Below the pieces are notes generated by a model that worked only from the letters and a program-made list of their open reading frames with translations, had not been told where the DNA came from and searched no databases. The position numbers and the translations under genes were made by a program. A DNA stretch of 33,769 nt from Chitinophagaceae bacterium (GTDB lineage Bacteria; Bacteroidota; Bacteroidia; Chitinophagales; Chitinophagaceae). The stretch is from positions 1-33,769 of the forward strand of contig JACMLR010000310.1 of the NCBI GenBank assembly GCA_014379515.1, in the 5' to 3' direction. Of the stretch, positions 1-7,584 are shown in pieces; positions within the stretch are counted from its first letter, which is position 1, and each line of letters starts with the position of its first letter.

Positions 1-367
1 AGTCGTCTTTGGACACAGCCGCTGATTCATTTGCTTTGCGATCGTACTGACAACATGCATGCAGATTATTATAAGCTTCTTCCGGAGCCGTCAGGTCCTT
101 TGTGTCATAGCCGGCGGCTGCTATTGCTTGTTGAATTTTCTGAGCGTTCGACTTCTTTGCGTTGTAGCTAACTGATAATATTTTTGTATCGGTATTCCAG
201 TCTGCAGTTGAAGCACCTGCCTTTGTTGCCGCAGTTTCAATCGTTTTTTTGCACATGCCACAATTGCCCCAAACTTTGATGGTATCCTTTTTTGCTGTTT
301 GAGCAATGCTCAAATTACCTAATGTACATACGAATGCTATTGTTAGCAGGATAGATTGCGTTTTCAT
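1..367 (-). CDS. Heavy-metal-associated (HMA) domain protein, secreted, partial
   Basis: Open reading frame running off the left window edge; 122 codons are visible from an ATG at 367. The N-terminus is a signal peptide ending in ...LSIA followed by Gln, so it is predicted to be exported. Residues about 29-95 form an HMA fold with the metal-binding loop GNCGMCKKTIE (CxxC-type, here CGMC) and a second half ending in IAAAGYDTKD. After the HMA domain comes LHACCQYDR, a CC pair of the kind seen after the HMA domain in Bacteroidota copper or mercury binding proteins. The family binds Cu(I) or similar soft metals; which metal is unknown. It lies 64 bp downstream of the HYC_CC_PP gene on the same strand and is probably co-transcribed. 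The C-terminal part is outside the window, so a further domain cannot be excluded. Confidence 0.85.
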   Translation of the reverse strand, partial: MKTQSILLTIAFVCTLGNLSIAQTAKKDTIKVWGNCGMCKKTIETAATKAGASTADWNTDTKILSVSYNAKKSNAQKIQQAIAAAGYDTKDLTAPEEAYNNLHACCQYDRKANESAAVSKDD

Positions 368-431
368 TAATCAGTTTTTTAAATAAAAGAAAATAAATGC
401 CTTTCGGTTCATCGACCATGAAGGAAAGGAA

Positions 432-812
432 TCAAATTCTGAAAACGCAATTATGTAAGTAGACTTCGTTAACCCTTGGATCGGGTGGAGAGTGATATTG
501 AAGAGATAAATAGGACAGCAAACCGGGTGTTGCTGAAAAGTCTGTCAATAATGAAGGCAGTAGTGCAGGAGCCTGAAAAAAATCAATTGAAATCTTTGCT
601 AGTTGATGATCCCCGTCAAGCTTTACAAATTTGTATTCCGTTTCGCAACAGCCTTTTTTTTCTTTCATGCCGCATTTGCCGCAAGTCTCTTCCTCACCAT
701 GTCCATACTCAACGGATGAAAGACTCCCCATACAGTAGTGGACATTTACCATCACGCCGCAGGCAATGGTCATGTACAACACTGATAATATGGTAACCGT
801 GATTTTTTTCAC
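432..812 (-). CDS. HYC_CC_PP family protein, GTG start
   Basis: A 126-residue protein of a small Bacteroidota family named after its conserved motifs, all of which are visible: HYC at residues 25-27 (VNVHYCMG), CC at 55-56 (KGCCETEYKF) and PP at 109-110 (YHSPPDPRV). There is also a CGKCG at 44-48. The first 24 residues are a positively charged start (VKK) and one hydrophobic helix, either a signal peptide or a membrane anchor. The function is not established. The Cys/His-rich make-up and the HMA protein gene just downstream suggest metal binding or metal-linked thiol chemistry in the periplasm (inference). The frame is open up to a TTG at 848, but that TTG lies in a promoter -33 box; the GTG at 812 gives the KK-helix start expected of the family. 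Confidence 0.8.
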   Translation of the reverse strand: MKKITVTILSVLYMTIACGVMVNVHYCMGSLSSVEYGHGEEETCGKCGMKEKKGCCETEYKFVKLDGDHQLAKISIDFFQAPALLPSLLTDFSATPGLLSYLSLQYHSPPDPRVNEVYLHNCVFRI

Positions 813-817
813 TGCTG

Positions 818-848
818 CAAAGATAGTGTTGAGGTCGATGAATTGCAA
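818..848 (-). promoter_or_regulatory. Promoter of the HYC_CC_PP gene
   Basis: On the minus strand TTG (848-846), a 20-base spacer, then TATCTTTG (825-818). This fits the Bacteroidota housekeeping pattern TTG/TTTG at -33 and TAnnTTTG at -7. The expected transcription start is at about 815-811, which coincides with the GTG start codon at 812, so the message would be leaderless or nearly so. Confidence 0.6.
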
Positions 849-851
849 TAG

Positions 852-866
852 CTGATTGTCAATCAG
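852..866. promoter_or_regulatory. Perfect 7-1-7 dyad upstream of the HYC_CC_PP promoter
   Basis: CTGATTG-T-CAATCAG is a perfect inverted repeat with a one-base centre. It lies immediately upstream of the -33 box of the metal gene pair and overlaps the stop codon of the porin gene (863-865). It could be an operator. It has no T-tract on the minus strand, so it does not look like an intrinsic terminator for the porin gene. Confidence 0.35.
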
Positions 867-2893
867 TTCACAAAACTCCAGAAGATACCTAACCTCATTT
901 GAAGTCCTGGGGTTGGATAATTTGGAGCAACAATGTTGTTTTTCGAGAATCCGCCGTTTTTGATATCGACTGCATTGAGATTCTCGGCGCGGACATAGGC
1001 CGTGAAAGCCTTGATTCTAAAGTGCACGTAAGCAGCGATTTCGGGTCGGCGAAGTGAGATTTGAACAGTATCCTGGTAAAAAAATTGACCCTGTAGTGGC
1101 GAGTAATTATTTGCCTTGTAAGGGGTAAAATACCTGAACTCAAGTCCGGTACTGATGCGCAAATTGCGGAAACCGAAATTTCCATCGTATGCTAGCTGAT
1201 TCCGCGTATAAATTAGGGGTAGGTTGAGTTCAGCATTGCCAGCTTTTTGTTGGAACATTACCCAGGTTCTCCAGTGAAAGCCTTTCTTTCCCAGGAGAAA
1301 ATCCTTCTCCACTGTCACCCGAAGTACATTAAACAGAGAACTAGCCTGGGCAACCTCGTAGAAATTTCGCAGGTAAGTATAATTGCTGAGCAGATAATAG
1401 CTCCCGCTGATGACTAATCGCTGTTTAGGTCGTTCAAGCGCAGCATAAATATGGGTTGTATTTTCTTTGTTAAGATTTTTCGCCTGGTCGAAATAGAAAC
1501 TACTTATGCTATTGAAAACGAACGACGGAGTTCGATTCACATTTTCGAAACCGACACGCAAATAACCAAGTTTTTCAGAGAGTAAGCGTTGTAAACTTAA
1601 ATGTGCGTTGTAATCACCCGCATTTAAACCGCTGAGGTAAAAACTTCCATAAGCTTCAATGTCCCATTTGCGGTTTCTTGTTTTGTTTCGATACTCGCCA
1701 TGAAGCCAAAGATTGGTGTATGATTTTTTTACGAGTCCCGTATCAAAATCACCTTTCAATACCTGGAAGGACGCTCCTACTTTAATAAACTGTTGAGAAT
1801 TTTTTGCATCGGGGAATTGATAGATCGAAAAATCATTTATAAGTTCTTTCCAGAAATCCTGCCGAACGAATGAATCTTTTAGGGGAGAGAAATTAAATTT
1901 ATAATTGTCATTATAATAAGCGCTGTCGGCATCGAAATCTTTAAAACGATACTTGTATGTACTATATCGAATGCTGTGTTCAAATCGAACCCGCGGATAG
2001 AACAATGGAATGATGGTTGAATCATTGACTACGATTGAATCTTTTTGACCGAGATCGTATTGTTGCCGCAAGAAGTAAGAGGCATTCGTAAAAGTAGTTC
2101 CCGTTGCTATATCGGTTGAAAATGGATTTCGATTAGCCAATTGCGATCCACCAATCTGTGTTGGAATATTAAAACGACTATCCAAATAGCTTGAACTGTC
2201 GAGGTAATTTGCTTCTGATGATATTCCACCGTTGTCGCCAGAGCCAAGTTTATTGGCGACGATGATGAAGAAATTTGAATACCGTTTATTTTTCGATTGA
2301 TACCACGAGGTGAGCCGATAACTGTTATGACTTGTATTTTGATTTTGAAATATTCCGGGAGAATTGATGAGCCGGTATTGTATGGATGCGTTCCAGTTGG
2401 GTTTGATATTTTGCGTATGAAGGATATTGATCAATTGCTCTAGACCTGTACCAACCATATAACCAATTTCGGAATAAGGTCGGGTTGTATTGAAAAATCG
2501 CGTTTCGTCAATGGTAAAGTTATAAGGGTCGTAAGCGTGAAAGCCATGATCCCAACCTGCTTCCATAATAGGATGAAAGCGGCGATTTTCGACCGCGTTC
2601 CCCAAATTGCCAAGTGTAATGGCATACCAGGGAATCGGAAACTTCCGGGTGAAATCGACAATGGAAGAATCAAATAGTTGAAGTCGGCTGGAATCCAGGT
2701 ATCGAAACCGGATCGTGATTGAATCTTCCAAACCGGTACGATGCTGAAGACTGTCTTGGGTACCTAAGCTGCCTGCCGATCGCATACGACCTGATGCGCC
2801 CTGGATCGCGCGAACAGGATTTTGCGCATGCAACTGACTGCTGATAGCAGCCATTCCCAGGATCCCAATAACAACTATGTAAATTTTCTTCAA
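863..2893 (-). CDS. Putative porin, Porin_10-like outer membrane protein
   Basis: A 676-residue protein with a signal peptide (LKKIYIVVIGILG... ending SQLHA before Gln) followed by a short linker and a long series of alternating amphipathic segments rich in Tyr, Phe and Asn, ending in MRLGIFWSFVN as expected for an outer membrane beta-barrel. The opening of the mature part (ITIRFRYLDSSR, then the FPIPWYAITLGNLGNA stretch) is characteristic of the Bacteroidota putative porin family (PF14121). Its substrate is unknown. It follows purine nucleoside phosphorylase on the same strand by 81 bp, a neighbourhood I recall as common in this phylum. No ATG lies in the open frame upstream. A TTG at 2893 gives a clean signal peptide; a TTG at 2920 would add nine residues (FRRKHIRLL-type) and touches a possible -7 box, so 2893 is preferred. 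Confidence 0.82.
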   Translation of the reverse strand: MKKIYIVVIGILGMAAISSQLHAQNPVRAIQGASGRMRSAGSLGTQDSLQHRTGLEDSITIRFRYLDSSRLQLFDSSIVDFTRKFPIPWYAITLGNLGNAVENRRFHPIMEAGWDHGFHAYDPYNFTIDETRFFNTTRPYSEIGYMVGTGLEQLINILHTQNIKPNWNASIQYRLINSPGIFQNQNTSHNSYRLTSWYQSKNKRYSNFFIIVANKLGSGDNGGISSEANYLDSSSYLDSRFNIPTQIGGSQLANRNPFSTDIATGTTFTNASYFLRQQYDLGQKDSIVVNDSTIIPLFYPRVRFEHSIRYSTYKYRFKDFDADSAYYNDNYKFNFSPLKDSFVRQDFWKELINDFSIYQFPDAKNSQQFIKVGASFQVLKGDFDTGLVKKSYTNLWLHGEYRNKTRNRKWDIEAYGSFYLSGLNAGDYNAHLSLQRLLSEKLGYLRVGFENVNRTPSFVFNSISSFYFDQAKNLNKENTTHIYAALERPKQRLVISGSYYLLSNYTYLRNFYEVAQASSLFNVLRVTVEKDFLLGKKGFHWRTWVMFQQKAGNAELNLPLIYTRNQLAYDGNFGFRNLRISTGLEFRYFTPYKANNYSPLQGQFFYQDTVQISLRRPEIAAYVHFRIKAFTAYVRAENLNAVDIKNGGFSKNNIVAPNYPTPGLQMRLGIFWSFVN

Positions 2894-2920
2894 CAAACGG
2901 ATGTGCTTACGTCTAAACAA

Positions 2921-2928
2921 CGAAAATA
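2921..2928 (-). promoter_or_regulatory. Possible -7 box of the porin gene
   Basis: TATTTTCG on the minus strand, one base off TAnnTTTG, with no TTG at the usual distance upstream. If used, transcription would start near 2915 and translation at the TTG at 2893. The porin may instead be read through from the upstream nucleoside phosphorylase gene. Confidence 0.25.
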
Positions 2929-2974
2929 AATGATTATAGGTCGGTTGCGGTTACCGTAACGTTAAAGTGAACGA

Positions 2975-3793
2975 TCAAATTTCTGCAATCAACTCTTTGA
3001 ATAATATCGACAATTTTGGCTCGGCATTTTTAGCTGCACGCAACACTTCTTCATGTGTAATTGTTTCCTGGTGACCAATACCCAGATCAGTAATTACACT
3101 GATTGCAAAAACAGGAAGCCCCATATGTACCGCCACGATATTCTCCTGCACCGTACTCATTCCAACTGCATCGGCCCCCAACAAATGGATCATCTTATAT
3201 TCCGCTTTTGTTTCAAAGGTTGGACCAGTCACAACAAAATATACTCCCTCATGAACCGGGATTTGTTGCTTATTCGCTATTGCCTTCGCTTTTGCAATTA
3301 ATGATTTTGAATAAGGCTCACTCATATCAGGGAAACGCGGACCAAGTTGCTCGATATTTTTTCCAATTAATGGATTGAGAGTTCCGAAACTTATATGATC
3401 ATTGATGATCATCAGATCGCCCACCTTATGCGCGGGATTTACTCCGCCAGCCGCATTTGAAAGCAACAGCACTTTGATCCCCAGAAATTTCATTAGTCGA
3501 ATCGGGAAGGTGATCGCTTCAACACTATAACCTTCATAAAAATGGAAGCGGCCTGCCATTGCCACAACACGCTTTCCACTAAGCTTTCCAAAAATGAGCT
3601 TCCCTTTGTGTCCTTCAACTGTTGATGTTGGAAAATGCGGGATGTCCCTATAATCCAGTTCTTTTTCGATTTCGATCTGGCTGGCGAAATCGCCAAGGCC
3701 ACTTCCGAGAACGATTCCTGCAACAGGTTCGTGCGGGTATTGCTTGCGGATAAAGGCAGTAGTTTCGTTTAATTGCGCAATCAGGTCAGCCAT
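2975..3793 (-). CDS. punA: Purine nucleoside phosphorylase, trimeric type
   Basis: A 272-residue cytoplasmic enzyme of purine salvage that splits purine nucleosides with phosphate into base and ribose 1-phosphate. Visible motifs of the trimeric (PNP-II) family are the phosphate loop GSGLG (30-34), AGRFHFYEG with the phosphate-contacting His, NAAGGVNP, the base-site TGPTFETKAEY and GMSTVQENIVA. Length and start match the family. The base-recognition position that is Asn in the human enzyme (ITN) is Asp here (ITD, residue 236), which may alter base preference. It precedes the porin gene on the same strand and diverges from the T9SS cargo gene at 3918. Identity is secure; exact substrate is not. 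Confidence 0.93.
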   Translation of the reverse strand: MADLIAQLNETTAFIRKQYPHEPVAGIVLGSGLGDFASQIEIEKELDYRDIPHFPTSTVEGHKGKLIFGKLSGKRVVAMAGRFHFYEGYSVEAITFPIRLMKFLGIKVLLLSNAAGGVNPAHKVGDLMIINDHISFGTLNPLIGKNIEQLGPRFPDMSEPYSKSLIAKAKAIANKQQIPVHEGVYFVVTGPTFETKAEYKMIHLLGADAVGMSTVQENIVAVHMGLPVFAISVITDLGIGHQETITHEEVLRAAKNAEPKLSILFKELIAEI

Positions 3794-3826
3794 ATGCTTG
3801 TAGTCGGAGTTTTTTTAAAACCCGCG

Positions 3827-3834
3827 CAAATATA
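3827..3834 (-). promoter_or_regulatory. -7 box of the nucleoside phosphorylase gene
   Basis: TATATTTG on the minus strand is an exact TAnnTTTG match. The expected transcription start lies about 28 bases before the ATG at 3793. No TTG is found 17-23 bases upstream, so the -33 element is weak or absent. Confidence 0.45.
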
Positions 3835-3917
3835 CGCTCGTTTTTCATAGAACCTTTTTAGCCAGATGAGCATTAAATAATGTGGAAACTAGCTATTATA
3901 TTTACCGGCACTAATAA

Positions 3918-5849
3918 ATGAAATCACTTCTTCTTACAAGCTTTATCCTTCTTTCACTTATTCATCCGGCAAAGGCACAACTTTGTACCGGCAGTTTGGG
4001 GGATGCCGTCGTAAATATCAATTTCGGAACAGGTACCGTTTTAGGGCCACCATTGCCTGGTGCCACCACTACTTACAATCACAGTTTTACGAGCTGTCCA
4101 AATGACGGACAGTATTCAGTCGTTAATTCAACTTCCAATTGTTTTTCCAACTCCTGGCATAGTCTTCCACAAGATCATACACCCACGGATGCAGATGGAT
4201 ATTTTATGCTGATCAATGCATCATTTCAACCGGGTGATTTTTACCTTGATACGATTCGCGGGCTTTGCCCAAATACCAGTTATGAATTTGCTGCGTGGAT
4301 CGCGAACGTGTTACGACCTGGATCGTGCAACAGCAACGGTATTCGTCCAAACCTGACGTTCCGAATCGAAGATCTCAATGGAAATGTTTTGACAACTTAT
4401 AACACCGGTGATATTATTTCAGGTAACACAGGAGAGTGGAATCAATATGGTTTGTTTTTTCAAACACCGCTTGGAATTCCGGATGTCGTTATTCGCCTCA
4501 CCAACAATGCACCCGGTGGATGTGGGAATGACCTTGCATTGGATGACATCACGTTTCGACCATGCGGACCAAAGGTGGATGCATCCGTAATTGTTACGGG
4601 CACTCCTGAACTATTTGCTTGTGAGAACGAAGCAAAAGATTTCATGCTATCGGCCACCTATTCGCAGGGAGTATATATTAGCCCCTCCTTCCAATGGCAG
4701 GAGAGCCTGGACAATGGTATTACCTGGTCGGATGTGCCTGGTGCAAATTCCAACAATTACTTACGGCCTGCGAGCGGACTTGGCGTATTTCTTTACCGCA
4801 TGTTGATTGCCGATGGAGGAGTGAACATAACACTAGTCACCTGCAGGTTGTCATCGAATACCGTTCGAATTGAAGTGGTTCAGCCGAACGTAGTGATCCC
4901 ACCCACATTTACGGGTTGTTTCGGAACTGATATCGCGTTAAGTGCAAGTGGCGGTGTGTCTTATTCGTGGGTCGGACCTAATAATTACGATAGCAAAATT
5001 CAAGGTGCGGTGATTACAAATGCCAACTTGAGTGACGCGGGCTGGTATAAAGTGACTATAACAGATACGCACGGTTGTACAGATCAGGACTCCACCACAT
5101 TGATAGTAAATCCCGCACCAACAACACAAGTTGTGGCAACAACTTCAGTTTGTGAAGGCGCTTCGACAAACATCCAGGCAAGTGGAGGCTTACGATATTT
5201 ATGGACACCTGCTTCCGGACTTTCATCCGATACAGTATCCAATCCGGTGGTTGCTCCTGTTGATACAACTTTATACACCGTGTATTCTTTTAATGAGTAC
5301 GGATGTTTCGATACAGCCAATACCCTCGTATACGTTTGGAAAAAACCGCTAGCCAATGCGGGGCCCGATAAGAAAATGACATCCGGTTACAGTGTAAAAC
5401 TGGATGGCCAAATTGCTGGTTCGGATATCGCCTATTATTGGACACCGACCTTCAACATTTCCAATCCCCTAATTCTTACACCGCTTGTTAATCCTGCAAA
5501 TAGCGCGATCTACACACTTCACGCAGAATCTACTCATGGCTGCGGAACGGCCACCGACGATGTGTTCATCAAAGTTTATGAGAAGATGCTAATCCCAAAT
5601 GTTTTTTCTCCGAATGGGGATGGGATCAACGATCGCTGGGTAATCGAGCCGCTGGATTTCTTCGCCAGTTCGGTCACAGAGATCTTCAATCGCTATGGGC
5701 AACGGGTCTACCGGAGTGTCGGTTACAACAATGCCTGGGATGGTACAATGAACAATCAGCCACTCCCTGTCGGTACCTATTATTATGTAATCGACCTAAA
5801 AATGCCGAATGAGCCTCTGCGAAGCGGCTCAGTAACCATAATACGGTAA
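3918..5849 (+). CDS. T9SS cargo with type B (CHU_C) sorting domain and Ig/PKD-like domains
   Basis: A 643-residue secreted protein. Residues 1-20 are a signal peptide ending AKA before Gln. Residues about 21-215 look like a jelly-roll domain of the sort common in these proteins (NTSYEFAAWIANV ... CGNDLALDDITF). Three to four Ig/PKD-like beta-sandwich repeats follow up to about 550, each with a Trp-containing strand and a late Cys (FQWQES, YSWVGP, YLWTPA, YYWTPT). The last about 85 residues are a gliding-motility-associated C-terminal domain: IPNVFSPNGDGINDRW, then IFNRYGQRVYRS, NAWDGTMNNQPLPVGTYYYVI. Such domains direct export across the outer membrane by the type IX system and often attach the protein to the surface. 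The role of the cargo is probably adhesion or ligand binding; no catalytic motif is seen. Confidence 0.88.
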   Translation: MKSLLLTSFILLSLIHPAKAQLCTGSLGDAVVNINFGTGTVLGPPLPGATTTYNHSFTSCPNDGQYSVVNSTSNCFSNSWHSLPQDHTPTDADGYFMLINASFQPGDFYLDTIRGLCPNTSYEFAAWIANVLRPGSCNSNGIRPNLTFRIEDLNGNVLTTYNTGDIISGNTGEWNQYGLFFQTPLGIPDVVIRLTNNAPGGCGNDLALDDITFRPCGPKVDASVIVTGTPELFACENEAKDFMLSATYSQGVYISPSFQWQESLDNGITWSDVPGANSNNYLRPASGLGVFLYRMLIADGGVNITLVTCRLSSNTVRIEVVQPNVVIPPTFTGCFGTDIALSASGGVSYSWVGPNNYDSKIQGAVITNANLSDAGWYKVTITDTHGCTDQDSTTLIVNPAPTTQVVATTSVCEGASTNIQASGGLRYLWTPASGLSSDTVSNPVVAPVDTTLYTVYSFNEYGCFDTANTLVYVWKKPLANAGPDKKMTSGYSVKLDGQIAGSDIAYYWTPTFNISNPLILTPLVNPANSAIYTLHAESTHGCGTATDDVFIKVYEKMLIPNVFSPNGDGINDRWVIEPLDFFASSVTEIFNRYGQRVYRSVGYNNAWDGTMNNQPLPVGTYYYVIDLKMPNEPLRSGSVTIIR

Positions 5850-5871
5850 CCCATTTCGACGTTATAGGTGC

Positions 5872-6603
5872 ATGAAAAAACCCCTGCTCGTACTGGCAAT
5901 CACAGCTACAGCCATGTTCGTGATGGGGTGGGTCGGGCACCGGGTGTTTAGTAATTCTGAAGCGGCGAACCAGGAAGTGTCATTATCGATGCGCTCTGCC
6001 GACACAATTGCAATAAATTTACAGGAACCCCTTCAACAAATAATTTCGTCTGAAACCTACGCCCAGGCTGATAAAACAGATACACTTAACAAGTTTACAG
6101 CTCAGCCTGTTGAATCGTCCAACAATCAACAAATCCCGATTGCTTCGGGGCCTGTTGTAAATGAAGATCATGCAAGCGCTGAAACGGAAAATGATGAAAT
6201 AATCAAACATCGGTTCAACCCGATTAAGCGTTTTGTGAACTTCAAAGTGAAGGTTGAAAAGATCAAAAAGAAACCTTTAAAACTAAATTATTCTACAAGC
6301 AAATTTGCAAAGTTATACCGGGCAGCTACCCTGCTGGCAGTGAAACAGGGTGTCGATTTTGGAGGAGCTTATGCGTTTGCTTCTATTCCTTGCGGGCTTG
6401 GATGTTACTCAAGTACATTGACGGATATGAGGAATGGGAAAGTGTACGACGGCCCGCACGCTTCATTTGGCTATGAATTTAAGACAGATAGCAAACTGCT
6501 CATCGTTAATCCGCCCTCGGCCGATGGATTCTATGAGGCCTGCGAAGATTGCGAGCCACAACTATGGCTTTGGACTGGTAAGGGTTTTAAAAAAATACAG
6601 TAA
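5872..6603 (+). CDS. Membrane-anchored protein of unknown function with C-terminal Cys-rich domain
   Basis: A 243-residue protein, not recognised by name. Residues 5-24 form one hydrophobic helix, a signal anchor or uncleaved signal. Residues 30-115 are low-complexity, rich in Ser, Glu, Gln and Asn, and look like a flexible periplasmic linker. Residues 116-137 are Lys-rich. The globular part is 140-243, with VDFGGAYAFASIPCGLGC, a TLTDMRNGKVYDGP segment and YEACEDCEPQLWLW. I recall similar domains (FGG/AG-Y ... CGxxC ... G-KVY) in uncharacterised periplasmic proteins. Cys 174/178 and 224/227 form two close pairs that could be disulfides or a metal site. It starts 22 bp after the T9SS cargo gene, probably in one transcript, and its stop codon abuts the stop of the next gene on the other strand. 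Confidence 0.72.
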   Translation: MKKPLLVLAITATAMFVMGWVGHRVFSNSEAANQEVSLSMRSADTIAINLQEPLQQIISSETYAQADKTDTLNKFTAQPVESSNNQQIPIASGPVVNEDHASAETENDEIIKHRFNPIKRFVNFKVKVEKIKKKPLKLNYSTSKFAKLYRAATLLAVKQGVDFGGAYAFASIPCGLGCYSSTLTDMRNGKVYDGPHASFGYEFKTDSKLLIVNPPSADGFYEACEDCEPQLWLWTGKGFKKIQ

Positions 6604-7410
6604 TCACTTCGTGGGATATGCGAAAAAATCGCAGGAGCTTTCATCACACAATAGTTTTCGCAATACAGGATCTTTCAATACCTCTTTATAATCCATCCAT
6701 CGATTATCAATCTTAATTTTTCGGTAAACGAGGCGGATACCGTGACTGTAATCCACATACCAGTTTACATGTCCTGTATACAATGGTTGAATCGCCTTTC
6801 CGTCCAATTTATGCCAGCCATAAATCGCGACACGATTCGGTTTTGGATCTGCTGAAACCTTCTCGGAGATTACCACATCTTTTTTTATTCCTGCAGTCAG
6901 TCCTTTCCTGTTCTTCCGTTGTCCCTCGATGATCAGATGATGATGCCAGAAGATAAGTGCGCTATCGCGATTTGCATACAATGGTACAGGCTCAAGTTTG
7001 ATGGTTGCCTGACTGTAAATATCGTCAACCATTTTTCGAGTTGGCAGAAAGCATTGAAAGGTGTCAGCAATGCGCTGCGCAGTCATAGGTGTCAAAGGAA
7101 TTCTTGCCCAGTCCGCATCGCTCCCGATTGATAAATAATCGGGAGAAACATAATAAACCGCTTTAATCGTTTTATTGCCGTTCGTGAGAACGACTGTAAT
7201 CGGAACAAATTTTCGAAGAAAGCCTGGAATATTTCCTTTCACGATCTCATCAAACAAAATGAGTTCTCGCTGGTCCCATTTCATTGCTCCGATTTGACGA
7301 AATAATTCGGTAGCACCCGTGGCATTGGGCGAAGGGTTTTTTGCTGGTAAATGAAACCCCGTGTTGCAAGAAGCAAGTGCGATCATCGCTATCAGGAAGA
7401 ATCGTTGCAT
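6604..7410 (-). CDS. Conserved lipoprotein of unknown function
   Basis: A 268-residue protein starting at the ATG at 7410. The short signal peptide has the lipobox LASC (Cys15), so it is predicted to be a lipoprotein; the residues after Cys (NTGF) are not acidic, which argues against the surface-export signal of Bacteroidota lipoproteins. The mature part has MKWDQRELILFDEIVKGNIP, PITVVLTNG, a conserved-looking YVSPDYLSIGSDADW region, and later GHVNWYVDYSHGIRLV, a His/Asp/Ser-rich strand that looks functional but that I cannot assign to a named enzyme. The frame continues upstream to 7653 without ATG, but that would overlap the lpdA promoter and start and lacks a signal peptide. The gene converges on 5872-6603 with no bases between the two stop codons. 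Confidence 0.75.
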   Translation of the reverse strand: MQRFFLIAMIALASCNTGFHLPAKNPSPNATGATELFRQIGAMKWDQRELILFDEIVKGNIPGFLRKFVPITVVLTNGNKTIKAVYYVSPDYLSIGSDADWARIPLTPMTAQRIADTFQCFLPTRKMVDDIYSQATIKLEPVPLYANRDSALIFWHHHLIIEGQRKNRKGLTAGIKKDVVISEKVSADPKPNRVAIYGWHKLDGKAIQPLYTGHVNWYVDYSHGIRLVYRKIKIDNRWMDYKEVLKDPVLRKLLCDESSCDFFAYPTK

Positions 7411-7507
7411 CGTTAAAAATAGCAAATCCGTTGTCACGGTTGATAGAAATGGCGAGCTACCGACTGATCTGGATGTCAATGCATTTGCATGAAGGCACTT
7501 TACGCTG

Positions 7508-7540
7508 TTTTGGCGATTTGCCGCTGGTGAAGTAGCTTCG
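7508..7540 (+). promoter_or_regulatory. Likely lpdA promoter
   Basis: TTTTG (7508-7512), a 20-base spacer and TAGCTTCG (7533-7540). The -33 box is a full match; the -7 box differs from TAnnTTTG by one base. The expected start near 7547 leaves a leader of about 38 bases before the ATG at 7585. A small perfect repeat ATGCA-TT-TGCAT lies just upstream at 7479-7490. Confidence 0.42.
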
Positions 7541-7584
7541 CACGTCCTAAACATCAGCAATAAAACACTAAATAATACTATACT

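Noticed and set aside
476-796. Plus-strand open frame of 106 codons
   Set aside because: It is the reverse complement of the HYC_CC_PP gene, with no family motif and a Cys/His/Pro-rich random composition.
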